The notes below the pieces were generated by a model. The model searched no databases, had not been told where the DNA came from, and worked only from the letters and a program-made list of their open reading frames with translations. 56,073 nucleotides of DNA from Erysipelotrichaceae bacterium (lineage in GTDB: Bacteria; Bacillota_I; Bacilli_A; Erysipelotrichales; Erysipelotrichaceae): NCBI GenBank assembly GCA_013334325.1, contig JAAXXT010000014.1, forward strand, positions 1-56,073, read 5' to 3'. The position numbers and the translations under genes are program-made. Below, in pieces: positions 33,336-41,863 of this stretch. Each line of letters begins with the position of its first letter. Positions within the stretch are counted from its first letter, which is position 1.

Positions 33336-35098
33336 GTGAGTTCCTCCACGTGTAAGGCGATCGCAAACGTTTTAGGTCCAGCACTCATCGCCACGATGGA
33401 GGACACTTCTTCTATGTATAAAGGAGCTTTGTTTAATTTCTGAGTCAATAGTTCAGAGAATCTTTGGGCTCTTTCTAAATCATTCCCATGAACGATACAA
33501 TAATTGATCAGTTTCTTTTCTGATGTCATCTTTATAACTTCATTGATCATTCGTTTTTCTGTTTGTTTCTTACTGAAGGCTGAACCCATGGTTTTCCCAT
33601 GGCCTTCTGAGTCGATCGTTACGATGGGCTTCATATTGGTCCATTTCCCGATCTTACCTAAGACAGGAGGTATTCTACCCATCTTAACCATATACTTCAA
33701 TGTATCGACAGAGACAAAGATCTTAGTGTTTCTAGAAGCTTCCTCTAGTTTAGTTTTGATGACTTCTATGGAGTGTCCTTCTAAGATAAGTTGATGAGCT
33801 AAGGTCACAAGTAGTCCTTGTGCACCTGAATTTTGTTTACTATCAACGACCATTACCTTCCCTTCTAATCCTTCTGCCGCTTTCTCAAAAACTTGATGGG
33901 TTCCACTCATTTTAGATGAGACAGATACCACCAAGACTTGGGAATAGTGCTCAAGAAGGCTAGAATAGATATCTTGGATGCTTTTTAGATTAGGCTGAGA
34001 TGAAGATGGATATTTCTTAAATTGAGACAGTTGGTCATAGAAGATCGAAGATGTCATCGTCAGACGATCAAGATAAGGTGCTTCGTCGATCATGATGGTT
34101 AAAGGATAGACGTGAACCTGTGCCTCATCGATGAAGCTTTGAGGTAGATCCGCTATTGAGTCTGTCAATAAAGCGATCTTCGTTTTAGGTTGTAGATCCT
34201 TATGTTGAAGGATCATATCTTCTGCTTTTTGTTGAATGATAGGTCCTAAAGGTCTTAATGCTTCCATAAGCTTATAGGGGGTATTTGTATGAAGATGAAT
34301 CTTTAAGTAGTTTCTACTCTTGACCATCAATAAAGAGTCTCCTAGAGCTTCTAATGTGTTTCTAAGCTCGTTTGATGCATCAGTTGATGTATACACTAAA
34401 GCTTCTGTACAATATCTATAGTTGATGATCTCATCACCTTGATGAATATGGATCTCTGAATCAAGATCTTCAATGCTTTCTTCGATCTTGATCTTTTCTG
34501 TGGTATATAATCCTTTAATAAATCCTTCAATAAAATGGACAAAGCCTTTAGCGCCACTATCTACCACATGGTGTTCTTTTAAAACCAAAAGTAGATTAGG
34601 TGTATCCTTTAATACCGCATAAGCTTTATTAAGCGAGGCATTTATAGCCTTCTTAAAATCATGAGAATTCTTATATAGTGTCTCAACTTCTTCTACCCAT
34701 AATCTCATGACCGTAATCATAGTACCTTCTACTGGATGACTTAAAGCCCCATAGACTTTCTTAACAGCTACTTTTAAACCATCGATGAAGTCATTATCGG
34801 AAAGATCATGATCAGGTACATTTTCAGAAAATCCTATAATAAACTGAGCCATTATGGCTCCTGAATTACCTTTGGCGTTCATACTGACTGCTTCAGCGAT
34901 CGAATTCATCGTTTCAGACATAGAGTCGCTTTGTCTGCTTTGTCTTAAAAGACCTTGCATCGTAGATGCCATATTGGATCCTGTATCCCCATCAGCGACA
35001 GGAAAAACATTGATCTCATTGAGTATCCTTTTTTGATTGATGAGTGATTGTGCACCTGAAACAAAGGCGTTGTAGACTTGTGTTGATTTAATGGTCAT
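33332..35098 (-). CDS. FakA-FakB fusion: DhaL/DAK2 kinase domain plus DegV domain
   Basis: 588 aa. Residues about 1-190 are a DhaL-type ATP-binding domain with NVFPVADGDTGSNM and MNAKGNSGAIMAQFI (metal and nucleotide binding). A FakA-like middle domain spans about 200-300. Residues about 305-588 are a complete DegV (FakB) domain: IALLTDSIADLP, SSSQPNLKSI, SVSSKMSGTHQ and YMVKMGRIPP. In Staphylococcus, separate FakA and FakB phosphorylate exogenous fatty acids. Here kinase and acyl-carrier are on one chain. It starts an operon with DUF1295 and a small membrane protein. Confidence 0.93.
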   Translation of the reverse strand: MTIKSTQVYNAFVSGAQSLINQKRILNEINVFPVADGDTGSNMASTMQGLLRQSRQSDSMSETMNSIAEAVSMNAKGNSGAIMAQFIIGFSENVPDHDLSDNDFIDGLKVAVKKVYGALSHPVEGTMITVMRLWVEEVETLYKNSHDFKKAINASLNKAYAVLKDTPNLLLVLKEHHVVDSGAKGFVHFIEGFIKGLYTTEKIKIEESIEDLDSEIHIHQGDEIINYRYCTEALVYTSTDASNELRNTLEALGDSLLMVKSRNYLKIHLHTNTPYKLMEALRPLGPIIQQKAEDMILQHKDLQPKTKIALLTDSIADLPQSFIDEAQVHVYPLTIMIDEAPYLDRLTMTSSIFYDQLSQFKKYPSSSQPNLKSIQDIYSSLLEHYSQVLVVSVSSKMSGTHQVFEKAAEGLEGKVMVVDSKQNSGAQGLLVTLAHQLILEGHSIEVIKTKLEEASRNTKIFVSVDTLKYMVKMGRIPPVLGKIGKWTNMKPIVTIDSEGHGKTMGSAFSKKQTEKRMINEVIKMTSEKKLINYCIVHGNDLERAQRFSELLTQKLNKAPLYIEEVSSIVAMSAGPKTFAIALHVEELT

Positions 35099-35123
35099 AA
35101 GTTCCCCTAACTTCTTTATGAGA

Positions 35124-35158
35124 TAAAAAAAGACGAGTTATTAAATGCTTCTCGTCTA
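35124..35158 (-). terminator. Terminator of the pst-pho operon
   Basis: Minus strand AGACGAG/CTCGTCT with a 13-base loop and seven T. A TATAAT on the minus strand at 35160-35165 may start the following FakAB transcript inside the hairpin. Confidence 0.8.
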
Positions 35159-35204
35159 GATTATACCAATTTAATCTTAAGTTACTTAAGTAGTGCCCAA
35201 AATT

Positions 35205-35846
35205 TTATCCGAAATCGTAATGTTGGCCTTTTATTTCATAGATAATATTTTCGCAGATGTTCTTAGTATGATCTCCTGCTCTTTCAATATTTCTCAACAT
35301 CCCAATCGTAGGAACCAAATGAGAGATATCTTTCTTTTGATTGTAGAGATCTTCAATATGATTGATCAAACTCTTAAAAGCCGCATCAATCTCATCATCT
35401 CTTGATGGTAGATCCAAGGCCAATTTCACATCATGGTCTGCATAAGCTTTCATCGTCTCATCAAAGAATTGAATGAATTTTTCTCCAATGGTATCGACAT
35501 TCTTAAGCAACTGTTGATCAAGATCATCGTTTTTGATGACGAAACGAGCGATTGCTTTGGCGTAATCCCCTATACGTTCAAGATCAGTTGCGATCTTGAT
35601 GCCTGCGATGACGATTCTTAAATCTGAAGCCACTGGAGCTAAAAGTGATAATACCTCCACGGCCTTATCATTGATTTCTTCGTTGGCGTTGTTGACATAC
35701 TCATCGAGTTCTACCACACTTAAGGCTTTTTCTTTATTGCCTGTGTGTAAGACTTCAATGGCGATCACAAACATCTTTCTTACTCTTTGACTCATTAATA
35801 GGATCTCTTCTTTGAATACTTGAATTTCTGTATCGATTCTTACCAT
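35205..35846 (-). CDS. phoU: Phosphate system regulator PhoU
   Basis: 213 aa, all-helical, with two PhoU repeats, each with an acidic metal-binding stretch (ATDLERIGDYAKAI and MLRNIERAGDHTKNI). PhoU links the state of the Pst transporter to PhoR and restrains phosphate uptake. It is the last gene of the pst-pho operon, after phoR. AGGAG precedes the ATG. Confidence 0.95.
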   Translation of the reverse strand: MVRIDTEIQVFKEEILLMSQRVRKMFVIAIEVLHTGNKEKALSVVELDEYVNNANEEINDKAVEVLSLLAPVASDLRIVIAGIKIATDLERIGDYAKAIARFVIKNDDLDQQLLKNVDTIGEKFIQFFDETMKAYADHDVKLALDLPSRDDEIDAAFKSLINHIEDLYNQKKDISHLVPTIGMLRNIERAGDHTKNICENIIYEIKGQHYDFG

Positions 35847-35893
35847 GATGTTCTCCTGATCTGCCGATTGGCGAGGTTTATGTGATCCATAGG

Positions 35894-37117
35894 TTAATGA
35901 CCCATAGGAATCTTTAAGGTAAAGGTAGAACCTTGACCAAGTTCACTGCTCACTTCTATATCTGCTTTATGGGCACTAAGATATGATTTAACGATGGCTA
36001 ACCCTAGTCCACTGCCTCCGCTTTGTCTTGATCTAGAGGTATCTGATCGATAGAAGCGTTCGAAGATGTATTTTTGATCTTCTTTAGGGATACCTACTCC
36101 TGTATCTTTTATCGTAAGGATACAGAAGAGTTCTTGTTTAATGGCGTTGATCGTAACGGATCCTTTTTCTGTAAACTTCAAGGCATTGATCAATAGATTA
36201 GTGATGACTTGATGGAACTTATCACGATCTACTGTGAGGATGATGCTTTCATCGATCTCACTGATAAACGTGATACTCTTTTCTTTGAACTTTTGTTTTA
36301 GAGGACTATAGGCTCCTTTAATGAGTTCTGAAAGCTGGATTCTTTCTAGTTCAAGTAAGACTTGTTTAGAAGATAACTTAGATAAGGTCAAGAGATCTTG
36401 AATGATGGAGTCCATTCTAAGGGCTTCTTCTTCGATCTGATGACTGAATTCTTTACGAGTTTCTTCATCGTTGAAGTCAGGTCGATTAAGGATCTGTATC
36501 ATACCAGTAATGGATGATAATGGCGTCTTTAATTCATGAGACGCATCTGCGATGAAACGCTTTTGGAAACGTTCTCCTTCTAAGATCTGGGTCACATCTA
36601 GAAACATGACCAGACAACCTGAGTAGCGACCTTTATCATACACCGGAACTGAGATGGCTTGATAATCGATGGTGTTGATGTTTAAAGTTTTTTGAGTAGC
36701 TTCTTCACTGATGTAGGTATTTCTAATAAACGACTTGATTTCAGGTAAGAAGTTTTTTGTATCGAAACTTAGAGGACCTGAAGTATTGATGGCGAACTGT
36801 TGAAACAAGAGATTGGATAAAATGATGTTGCCTTGTCCATCAACTAAGCTCATCGGAAAGGGTAAATTCGTTACGATGGTTTCTAATTGAACCGATTTGA
36901 TTTGGAAGTTTTTTTCTTTTTGTTCACTGACTGCTTTGGCTTGTTGTAATGCTACGAGATGCTCTTTTATAGCGTCTGTACTGTAATCATAGATGAAGAT
37001 CAAATTACATAGGATCGTAACCACAAAGGTAATGATCAGTTGTTCCTTAAACAATAATCCAAATATAAGTGCGATAGAATCTAGAAGTAAGATCCAATAG
37101 AGTTTTTTCTTATTCAT
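35894..37117 (-). CDS. phoR: PhoR-type sensor histidine kinase
   Basis: 407 aa. Two membrane segments (about 8-22 and 27-44) have almost no loop between them, so it senses from inside or through the membrane, as PhoR does with Pst/PhoU. A PAS domain spans about 75-180. The HisKA domain has the phospho-acceptor H194 in DASHELKTPL. The ATPase has the N box (NLLINALKF), DTGVGIP and GGSGLGLAIV. It overlaps phoB by ATGA. Context with pst genes makes the phosphate role firm. Confidence 0.93.
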   Translation of the reverse strand: MNKKKLYWILLLDSIALIFGLLFKEQLIITFVVTILCNLIFIYDYSTDAIKEHLVALQQAKAVSEQKEKNFQIKSVQLETIVTNLPFPMSLVDGQGNIILSNLLFQQFAINTSGPLSFDTKNFLPEIKSFIRNTYISEEATQKTLNINTIDYQAISVPVYDKGRYSGCLVMFLDVTQILEGERFQKRFIADASHELKTPLSSITGMIQILNRPDFNDEETRKEFSHQIEEEALRMDSIIQDLLTLSKLSSKQVLLELERIQLSELIKGAYSPLKQKFKEKSITFISEIDESIILTVDRDKFHQVITNLLINALKFTEKGSVTINAIKQELFCILTIKDTGVGIPKEDQKYIFERFYRSDTSRSRQSGGSGLGLAIVKSYLSAHKADIEVSSELGQGSTFTLKIPMGH

Positions 37118-37785
37118 ACACTGATCTCCAAGAGATAACCTATCCCACGAACTGATTTGATTTCTAAGGGGGTATTCTCTAATTTAGATCTTAGTTTAAA
37201 CACATGGACATCAACGATACGTGTATCCCCATCATATTCAAAGCCCCATATTTTCGTTAAGATCTGATCTCGAGATAAGACCGTAGAAGGATTTTGAGTA
37301 AAATAGATCAAGAGATCAAATTCAGTTTTAGTAAGTTCAATAGGTTTATCACTATGCGTTACACTTCTATTCATCAGATTGATATGAAGATCTTTATAAA
37401 CTAAAGTAGATGTAGGCTTTGTTTGAACTCGACTTAAGTGAGCTTTTATTCTAACCAAGAGTTCTCTTGAGGAGAAAGGTTTCGTAAGGTAATCATCTAC
37501 ACCAGCTTCAAAGGCATCGATGAGGTCTTCTTCTTCAGATTTCGCTGTCAACATGATCATGATCGATCCATTGTTTTCAGATCTTAGCTTTTTAACCAAA
37601 CTGATCCCCTCCATTTCAGGCATCATCCAATCGATGATGTAGACATCAAAGGCTTCAGTTTTACTTTTTAGATAAGCTTCTTGTCCATTTTCACACAGAG
37701 TAAAATCATAGCCTGCCTGTTTAAGATCATAGGCAACCAGTCGTCTGATATTTTGTTCATCGTCTACGAAACACACTTTGCTCAT
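37114..37785 (-). CDS. phoB: PhoB/PhoP-type response regulator
   Basis: 223 aa. Receiver with acidic D8/D9, phospho-acceptor D52 in IIDWMMPEM, and a C-terminal winged helix (about 125-220) ending VRGIGYLL. Located between pstB and phoR in the phosphate operon. It should bind the TTAACA-type repeats upstream of pstS and activate the operon when phosphate is low. Confidence 0.94.
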   Translation of the reverse strand: MSKVCFVDDEQNIRRLVAYDLKQAGYDFTLCENGQEAYLKSKTEAFDVYIIDWMMPEMEGISLVKKLRSENNGSIMIMLTAKSEEEDLIDAFEAGVDDYLTKPFSSRELLVRIKAHLSRVQTKPTSTLVYKDLHINLMNRSVTHSDKPIELTKTEFDLLIYFTQNPSTVLSRDQILTKIWGFEYDGDTRIVDVHVFKLRSKLENTPLEIKSVRGIGYLLEISV

Positions 37786-37829
37786 AGGTCCTCTGTATCT
37801 TTATTATAAACTACACGACACTTTTTGTC

Positions 37830-38585
37830 TTAACCGAAACGACCAGTAATATAGTCTTCTGTACGTTTATCCGCTGGGATCGTAAATAAGACCTTTGTCG
37901 TATTCTTTTCGATAACTTCTCCCATTAAGAAGAAGGCTGTATCGTCTGATATACGAGTGGCTTGTTGCATAGAATGGGTAACGATGACGATGGTGTATTC
38001 TCGTTTAAGGTTTTGGACAAGTTCTTCGATCTTAGCTGTTGCGATAGGATCTAAAGCTGAGGTAGGTTCATCCATTAAAATGACTTCTGGAGCCATAGCG
38101 ATGGCTCTAGCGATACATAAACGTTGCTGTTGACCACCTGATAGTTTATAGGCATTCTCGTTTAAACGGTCTTTAACTTCATCCCATAGGGCTGCTTTCT
38201 TAAGAGATTCCATGACAGAGCTCTTAAGAGCCGTTTTATCTTTGATGCCTTGGCATCTTAATCCATAAGCCACATTCTCAAAGATACTCATAGGGAAAGG
38301 ATTAGGCTTTTGAAAAACCATCCCGACTTTCGTTCTAAGATCAACTACATTGGTAGACTTCGCTAAAACATCTTCTGTTTCAGTTAAGATCTCCCCTTCG
38401 ATACGACATTCTGGAATCAAATCATTCATTCGATTAAAACAACGTAATAAGGTACTCTTACCACATCCAGAGGGTCCAATAAAAGCAGTGACTGCATTCT
38501 TACGAATCTCCATATTAACATTCTTTAAGGCATGATTCTGCCCATAATAGAGATTAAGATTCTTGATTTCAAAGGCATTTTCCAT
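37830..38585 (-). CDS. pstB: Phosphate ABC transporter ATPase PstB
   Basis: 251 aa. Walker [11 protein letters not shown]-loop [12 protein letters not shown] (a PstB hallmark), signature [14 protein letters not shown], Walker [13 protein letters not shown] and the H-loop in IVTHSMQQA. It energises phosphate import with PstA and PstC. AGGAG lies before the ATG. Confidence 0.97.
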   Translation of the reverse strand: MENAFEIKNLNLYYGQNHALKNVNMEIRKNAVTAFIGPSGCGKSTLLRCFNRMNDLIPECRIEGEILTETEDVLAKSTNVVDLRTKVGMVFQKPNPFPMSIFENVAYGLRCQGIKDKTALKSSVMESLKKAALWDEVKDRLNENAYKLSGGQQQRLCIARAIAMAPEVILMDEPTSALDPIATAKIEELVQNLKREYTIVIVTHSMQQATRISDDTAFFLMGEVIEKNTTKVLFTIPADKRTEDYITGRFG

Positions 38586-38594
38586 TTTGTTCTC

Positions 38595-39821
38595 CTACCA
38601 GGTTTTACGCAAAGAATTTGCGATAAACTTCACTGAAATATTCATAAATAAGACAATGGCTAAGATGACGATCGATATAGCACAAGCCAATTGGAAGTTG
38701 GGTTGTTCCCCTCCCATAACAGACCATATTTGAACTGCTAAGGAAGTACTTCCTTTTAAGATAGAAGGATCATCGTTGATGAAGGTTCCCATCGTATAGA
38801 TCAAGGCAGCAGATTCTCCAATGATACGACCTATACTCAATAAGACGCCTGTCAATATCCCAGGGATCGCAGAAGGCAAGACGATCTTGAAGATGGTCTG
38901 AGACATATTCGCACCTAGTGATAAGGATGCACTTCTGAAATGATCAGGAACTGTTTTTAAGGATTCTTCAGTTGAACGAATGATGGTAGGAAGAAGCACG
39001 ATCGATAAGGTAAGCGATCCTAATAGGATGCTTGTCCCATTGGCTCCTGCTAAGGCTGTGATCGGATAAAGCACCAGCATTCCCATCAGCCCAAAGATGA
39101 TACTAGGAACCCCTGTCAAGAGTTCTATACTGCTTCTTATCCATGGGGTTAGTTTCCCATGAGAGGCATATTCGTTGATGTAGATGGCACTCATGATTCC
39201 TATAGGTAAGGCAATCAATAGAGATAGTAGGATCAATAATAAGGTTGCGATAAGAGATCCTCTAATGCCTCCACCTATCGTTTGAACGTAAGTGCTTTTA
39301 ATCGAGATAGACTTTGTTTCTAAGGTATCTATAAACTGAGCAGCGTTTTGTTTGATGATGGAACCTGCTGAATGTGAGATTCCTACGTCATCCATATAAG
39401 TAAACTTTTGAACCAACATATTGACCTTGATCGGATTGGCTTTCCCAAAATCAGGTCCATTGGTTAAGATCGAAGCGTCTAGTAAAGGTGAACTTGGATC
39501 GATATACACGATCTTGATTTGAGATATCTTCTGTTCATCGATGTAGTCTGTTACTGCGAAGCCATATTTACTACTATAGTATACAGTATTGCTTAAATCA
39601 GATGGCTTATTATATGAACTTTGGCTTCCTTCAGGAAGTGCTAAATACATATTAACTGACCAATAATCATTAGTAAACCAATTCCAGTTCAAAGTATTCC
39701 AACCTCTAGAGAAAACAAAGATAAAGATCAAGGATAATACTACAACCGAGATCCCACTGGATAAAAAGGTTACGCCGTTTAATAGACGATCTTTTAATGC
39801 TCTTAGTTTTTTTCTGTTCAT
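38595..39821 (-). CDS. pstA: Phosphate ABC transporter permease PstA, with an extracytoplasmic insertion
   Basis: 408 aa, well above the usual length of about 280-300. After the first membrane segment (about 20-38) there is an extra extracytoplasmic region of roughly 130 residues (about 40-175, from GWNTLNWNWF to the TIGGG before segment 2). The BPD-transport core then follows normally, with YINEYA and the EAA-like loop RSASLSLGANMSQTI. The insertion might help dock the substrate-binding protein. It overlaps pstC by 4 bases. Confidence 0.92.
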   Translation of the reverse strand: MNRKKLRALKDRLLNGVTFLSSGISVVVLSLIFIFVFSRGWNTLNWNWFTNDYWSVNMYLALPEGSQSSYNKPSDLSNTVYYSSKYGFAVTDYIDEQKISQIKIVYIDPSSPLLDASILTNGPDFGKANPIKVNMLVQKFTYMDDVGISHSAGSIIKQNAAQFIDTLETKSISIKSTYVQTIGGGIRGSLIATLLLILLSLLIALPIGIMSAIYINEYASHGKLTPWIRSSIELLTGVPSIIFGLMGMLVLYPITALAGANGTSILLGSLTLSIVLLPTIIRSTEESLKTVPDHFRSASLSLGANMSQTIFKIVLPSAIPGILTGVLLSIGRIIGESAALIYTMGTFINDDPSILKGSTSLAVQIWSVMGGEQPNFQLACAISIVILAIVLFMNISVKFIANSLRKTW

Positions 39822-40759
39822 TTCTGTGATCCGATCCTGTTCTTTAAGAGATTGATGGATAAGTTAGATATCAATATAACGATCATCAATACGATCCCCG
39901 CCGAGAATCGAATATCATAATCGACACCAGTGGTTTCTTTGAGGCCTGTCAAGATCGTACTTGTCAAAGTACGAGTAATATCGAAGAGATTAAACGTTGG
40001 CCCAAAGAGCTTATTCCCTGCAACCATACTGACCGCAGTAGCTTCCCCAAAAGCTCTTCCTAAACCTAAGATAGCGCCAGCGAATATCCCAGACTTTGCG
40101 GATGTTAAGACAACTTTAAAGTTGGTTTGAGTGGTAGTTGCTCCTAAAGCTAAAGATGCATGTTGAATGTCTTCAGGTACTGCTTGAATCGATGTGATGG
40201 CTAAGGATGTAATCGTAGGATAGATCATGATCGCTAATAGCAACATAACTGCCAATAAGGAACTTCCTCCTGCCGTTTGAATCGATAGCATGGCACCTAA
40301 GTTTTTAACCATAACAGTAATACTTCCTGCAGCGAAGACCCCATAAACTACTGAAGGAATAGACGCCAACAGTTCAACGACTGTCTGCATCGCATCCGCC
40401 AATCGTTTAGGTGCGATCTTGGCGATAAACAAGGCTGTTAATACAGCTAATGGAAAGGATATAAGAAGCGCCCCAAAGCCTGAGATCAGGGTATTGACGA
40501 CGATAAAGCCTACCCCATAAATACCTTGGTCTTGTCGATAAACCAAACCAACTAGGAATTCAAAGAAGTTACGAGTCCCATATTGATACCCTGCGATAAA
40601 AGGTTGTAAACCTTTTACAAGGATAAAAACGATGATGATTACGATCATCATCGAAGATAATAGAGCACTCAATTGAAAGATCGATTTAAAGAAGAGATCT
40701 TGCCTTATCTTTGATTTATATCTTTTACTGTTTTTGTATTTGCTTAGTTCAGTTCTCAT
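39818..40759 (-). CDS. pstC: Phosphate ABC transporter permease PstC
   Basis: 313 aa with six membrane segments. The PstC-type loop reads HASLALGATTTQTNF, and GLGRAFGEATAVSMVAGN lies in the last third. It forms the membrane channel with PstA. AAGGAG precedes the ATG. A strong hairpin separates it from pstS upstream, probably lowering its expression relative to the binding protein. Confidence 0.95.
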   Translation of the reverse strand: MRTELSKYKNSKRYKSKIRQDLFFKSIFQLSALLSSMMIVIIIVFILVKGLQPFIAGYQYGTRNFFEFLVGLVYRQDQGIYGVGFIVVNTLISGFGALLISFPLAVLTALFIAKIAPKRLADAMQTVVELLASIPSVVYGVFAAGSITVMVKNLGAMLSIQTAGGSSLLAVMLLLAIMIYPTITSLAITSIQAVPEDIQHASLALGATTTQTNFKVVLTSAKSGIFAGAILGLGRAFGEATAVSMVAGNKLFGPTFNLFDITRTLTSTILTGLKETTGVDYDIRFSAGIVLMIVILISNLSINLLKNRIGSQK

Positions 40760-40780
40760 GGGACTCCTTATGTAGACTTA

Positions 40781-40804
40781 AAGCTTAGCCTTTTGGCTAA
40801 GCTT
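40781..40804 (-). repeat. Hairpin between pstS and pstC
   Basis: Perfect 10-bp stem AAGCTTAGCC, 4-base loop, GGCTAAGCTT. On the minus strand it is followed only by TTAAG, so it is a weak terminator or an mRNA 3'-end stabiliser for pstS. On the plus strand it would have TTTTTT. Confidence 0.65.
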
Positions 40805-40836
40805 TTTTAAGGTTACTATATTTAATTGTGTATGAA

Positions 40837-41760
40837 CTACTTGGCTAATTCGTCCCATGTCTTTGTTACACCGGTGTAGATGTTGTGGATCATTTCAGTA
40901 GTAGCATCTGTAAGGACAGTGTTCTTAGCATTGACAACTACAACGATCGCATCAACACAATATGCTCCAGAAACAATGCCTAAGGCAACAGTTTCTTCAG
41001 CTTTGAACGCTCTGGAAGCAAATCCTACATCAACTGCGTTGACGGAATCTTTATCAGCACCTAAGGTACGTTTGAATCCATCACTAGAACCTGTATGATT
41101 CATCTCAAACTTAACACCTGTCAAAGCTTGGAAAGCTTCCAAAGCTGCTTTGACTGAAGAATCAACGGATGTAGATCCACCAGTTTTGATGGTGTATGTA
41201 GATACATCCCCAGCCAATAATGGATATTTAGCTTTTAGTGTATCCCAAGCTGTATCTTTTCCAGCTTCGACGATGCCACCTTTTGAGGTAACAACTTCTT
41301 GACCTTCTGTAGAATTCATCAAGAAATCAACGAAAGCTAATACGATTTGTTCTTGTTCAGGAGAACTAAAGGTCCCAGTAGCACGAGTAACTAAGTTAAA
41401 CGGTCTAGCTAATTTATAGGTTCCATTCAAGACATTGGTTTCACTTGCAGCAACGCCGTTATAGCTAAGTGCTAATAGACTAGGATTCGCAGCAGCGATT
41501 TCCATATTTGTATATCCGATACCATTTTCATCAGCAGAAACTTTTGTGGCCATATCAGCAGCACTGGTTACTTCGATCGCACTTGCGGTCAACGGTGTAG
41601 CTTCAACAACTGAAATAAATTCAAAGAATGCGGTGCGTGTCCCTGAGGATGCGTCACGTGTATAAACACTGATATTACCTGTGGTCTTAACTTCTTTTGG
41701 TGTACAACCTGTTAATAGAACTGCGATTAATACTGCAACAATGGCTAAACTCTTTTTCAT
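40837..41760 (-). CDS. pstS: Phosphate-binding lipoprotein PstS, circularly permuted
   Basis: 307 aa. Lipoprotein signal with C19 in LLTGC. The two lobes appear in swapped order relative to classical PstS. The usually C-terminal half comes first: ISVYTRDASSGTRTAFFE, then IGYTNM, then YKLARPFNLVTR, then FLMNSTEGQEVV. The usually N-terminal half follows: GGSTSVDSSV, then TGSSDGFKRT, then VDVGFASRAFKAEE, then DAIVVVVNAKN, ending IYTGVTKTWDELAK. Phosphate-contacting SGTR, STS and SR motifs are all kept. I recall similar permuted forms in some Clostridia. AAGGAGG precedes the ATG. Confidence 0.9.
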   Translation of the reverse strand: MKKSLAIVAVLIAVLLTGCTPKEVKTTGNISVYTRDASSGTRTAFFEFISVVEATPLTASAIEVTSAADMATKVSADENGIGYTNMEIAAANPSLLALSYNGVAASETNVLNGTYKLARPFNLVTRATGTFSSPEQEQIVLAFVDFLMNSTEGQEVVTSKGGIVEAGKDTAWDTLKAKYPLLAGDVSTYTIKTGGSTSVDSSVKAALEAFQALTGVKFEMNHTGSSDGFKRTLGADKDSVNAVDVGFASRAFKAEETVALGIVSGAYCVDAIVVVVNAKNTVLTDATTEMIHNIYTGVTKTWDELAK

Positions 41761-41787
41761 TCAATTTTCCTCCTTGAATACACCAGT

Positions 41788-41793
41788 ACTATA
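41788..41793 (-). promoter_or_regulatory. -10 element of the pst-pho operon
   Basis: TATAGT on the minus strand, 20 bases downstream of the last Pho repeat. No good -35 exists, as expected for an activator-dependent promoter. Confidence 0.55.
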
Positions 41794-41813
41794 ACAAGGC
41801 TTTATTTTTATTA

Positions 41814-41841
41814 AATGAAATGATTGTTAAGAATTGGTTAA
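41814..41841 (-). promoter_or_regulatory. Pho box (direct repeats at 11-base period)
   Basis: Minus strand TTAACC, TTAACA and TTCATT start exactly 11 bases apart (41841, 41830, 41819). This fits the TTAACA-type PhoP repeats of Bacillus. The position directly upstream of the -10 supports activation by the PhoB of this operon. Confidence 0.7.
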
Positions 41842-41843
41842 TA

Positions 41844-41863
41844 AAAAAGCCCAATTGGGCTTT
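41844..41863 (-). terminator. Terminator of the aldo-keto reductase gene
   Basis: The palindrome AAAGCCCAATTGGGCTTT followed by TTT on the minus strand. It abuts the Pho box. Confidence 0.82.
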
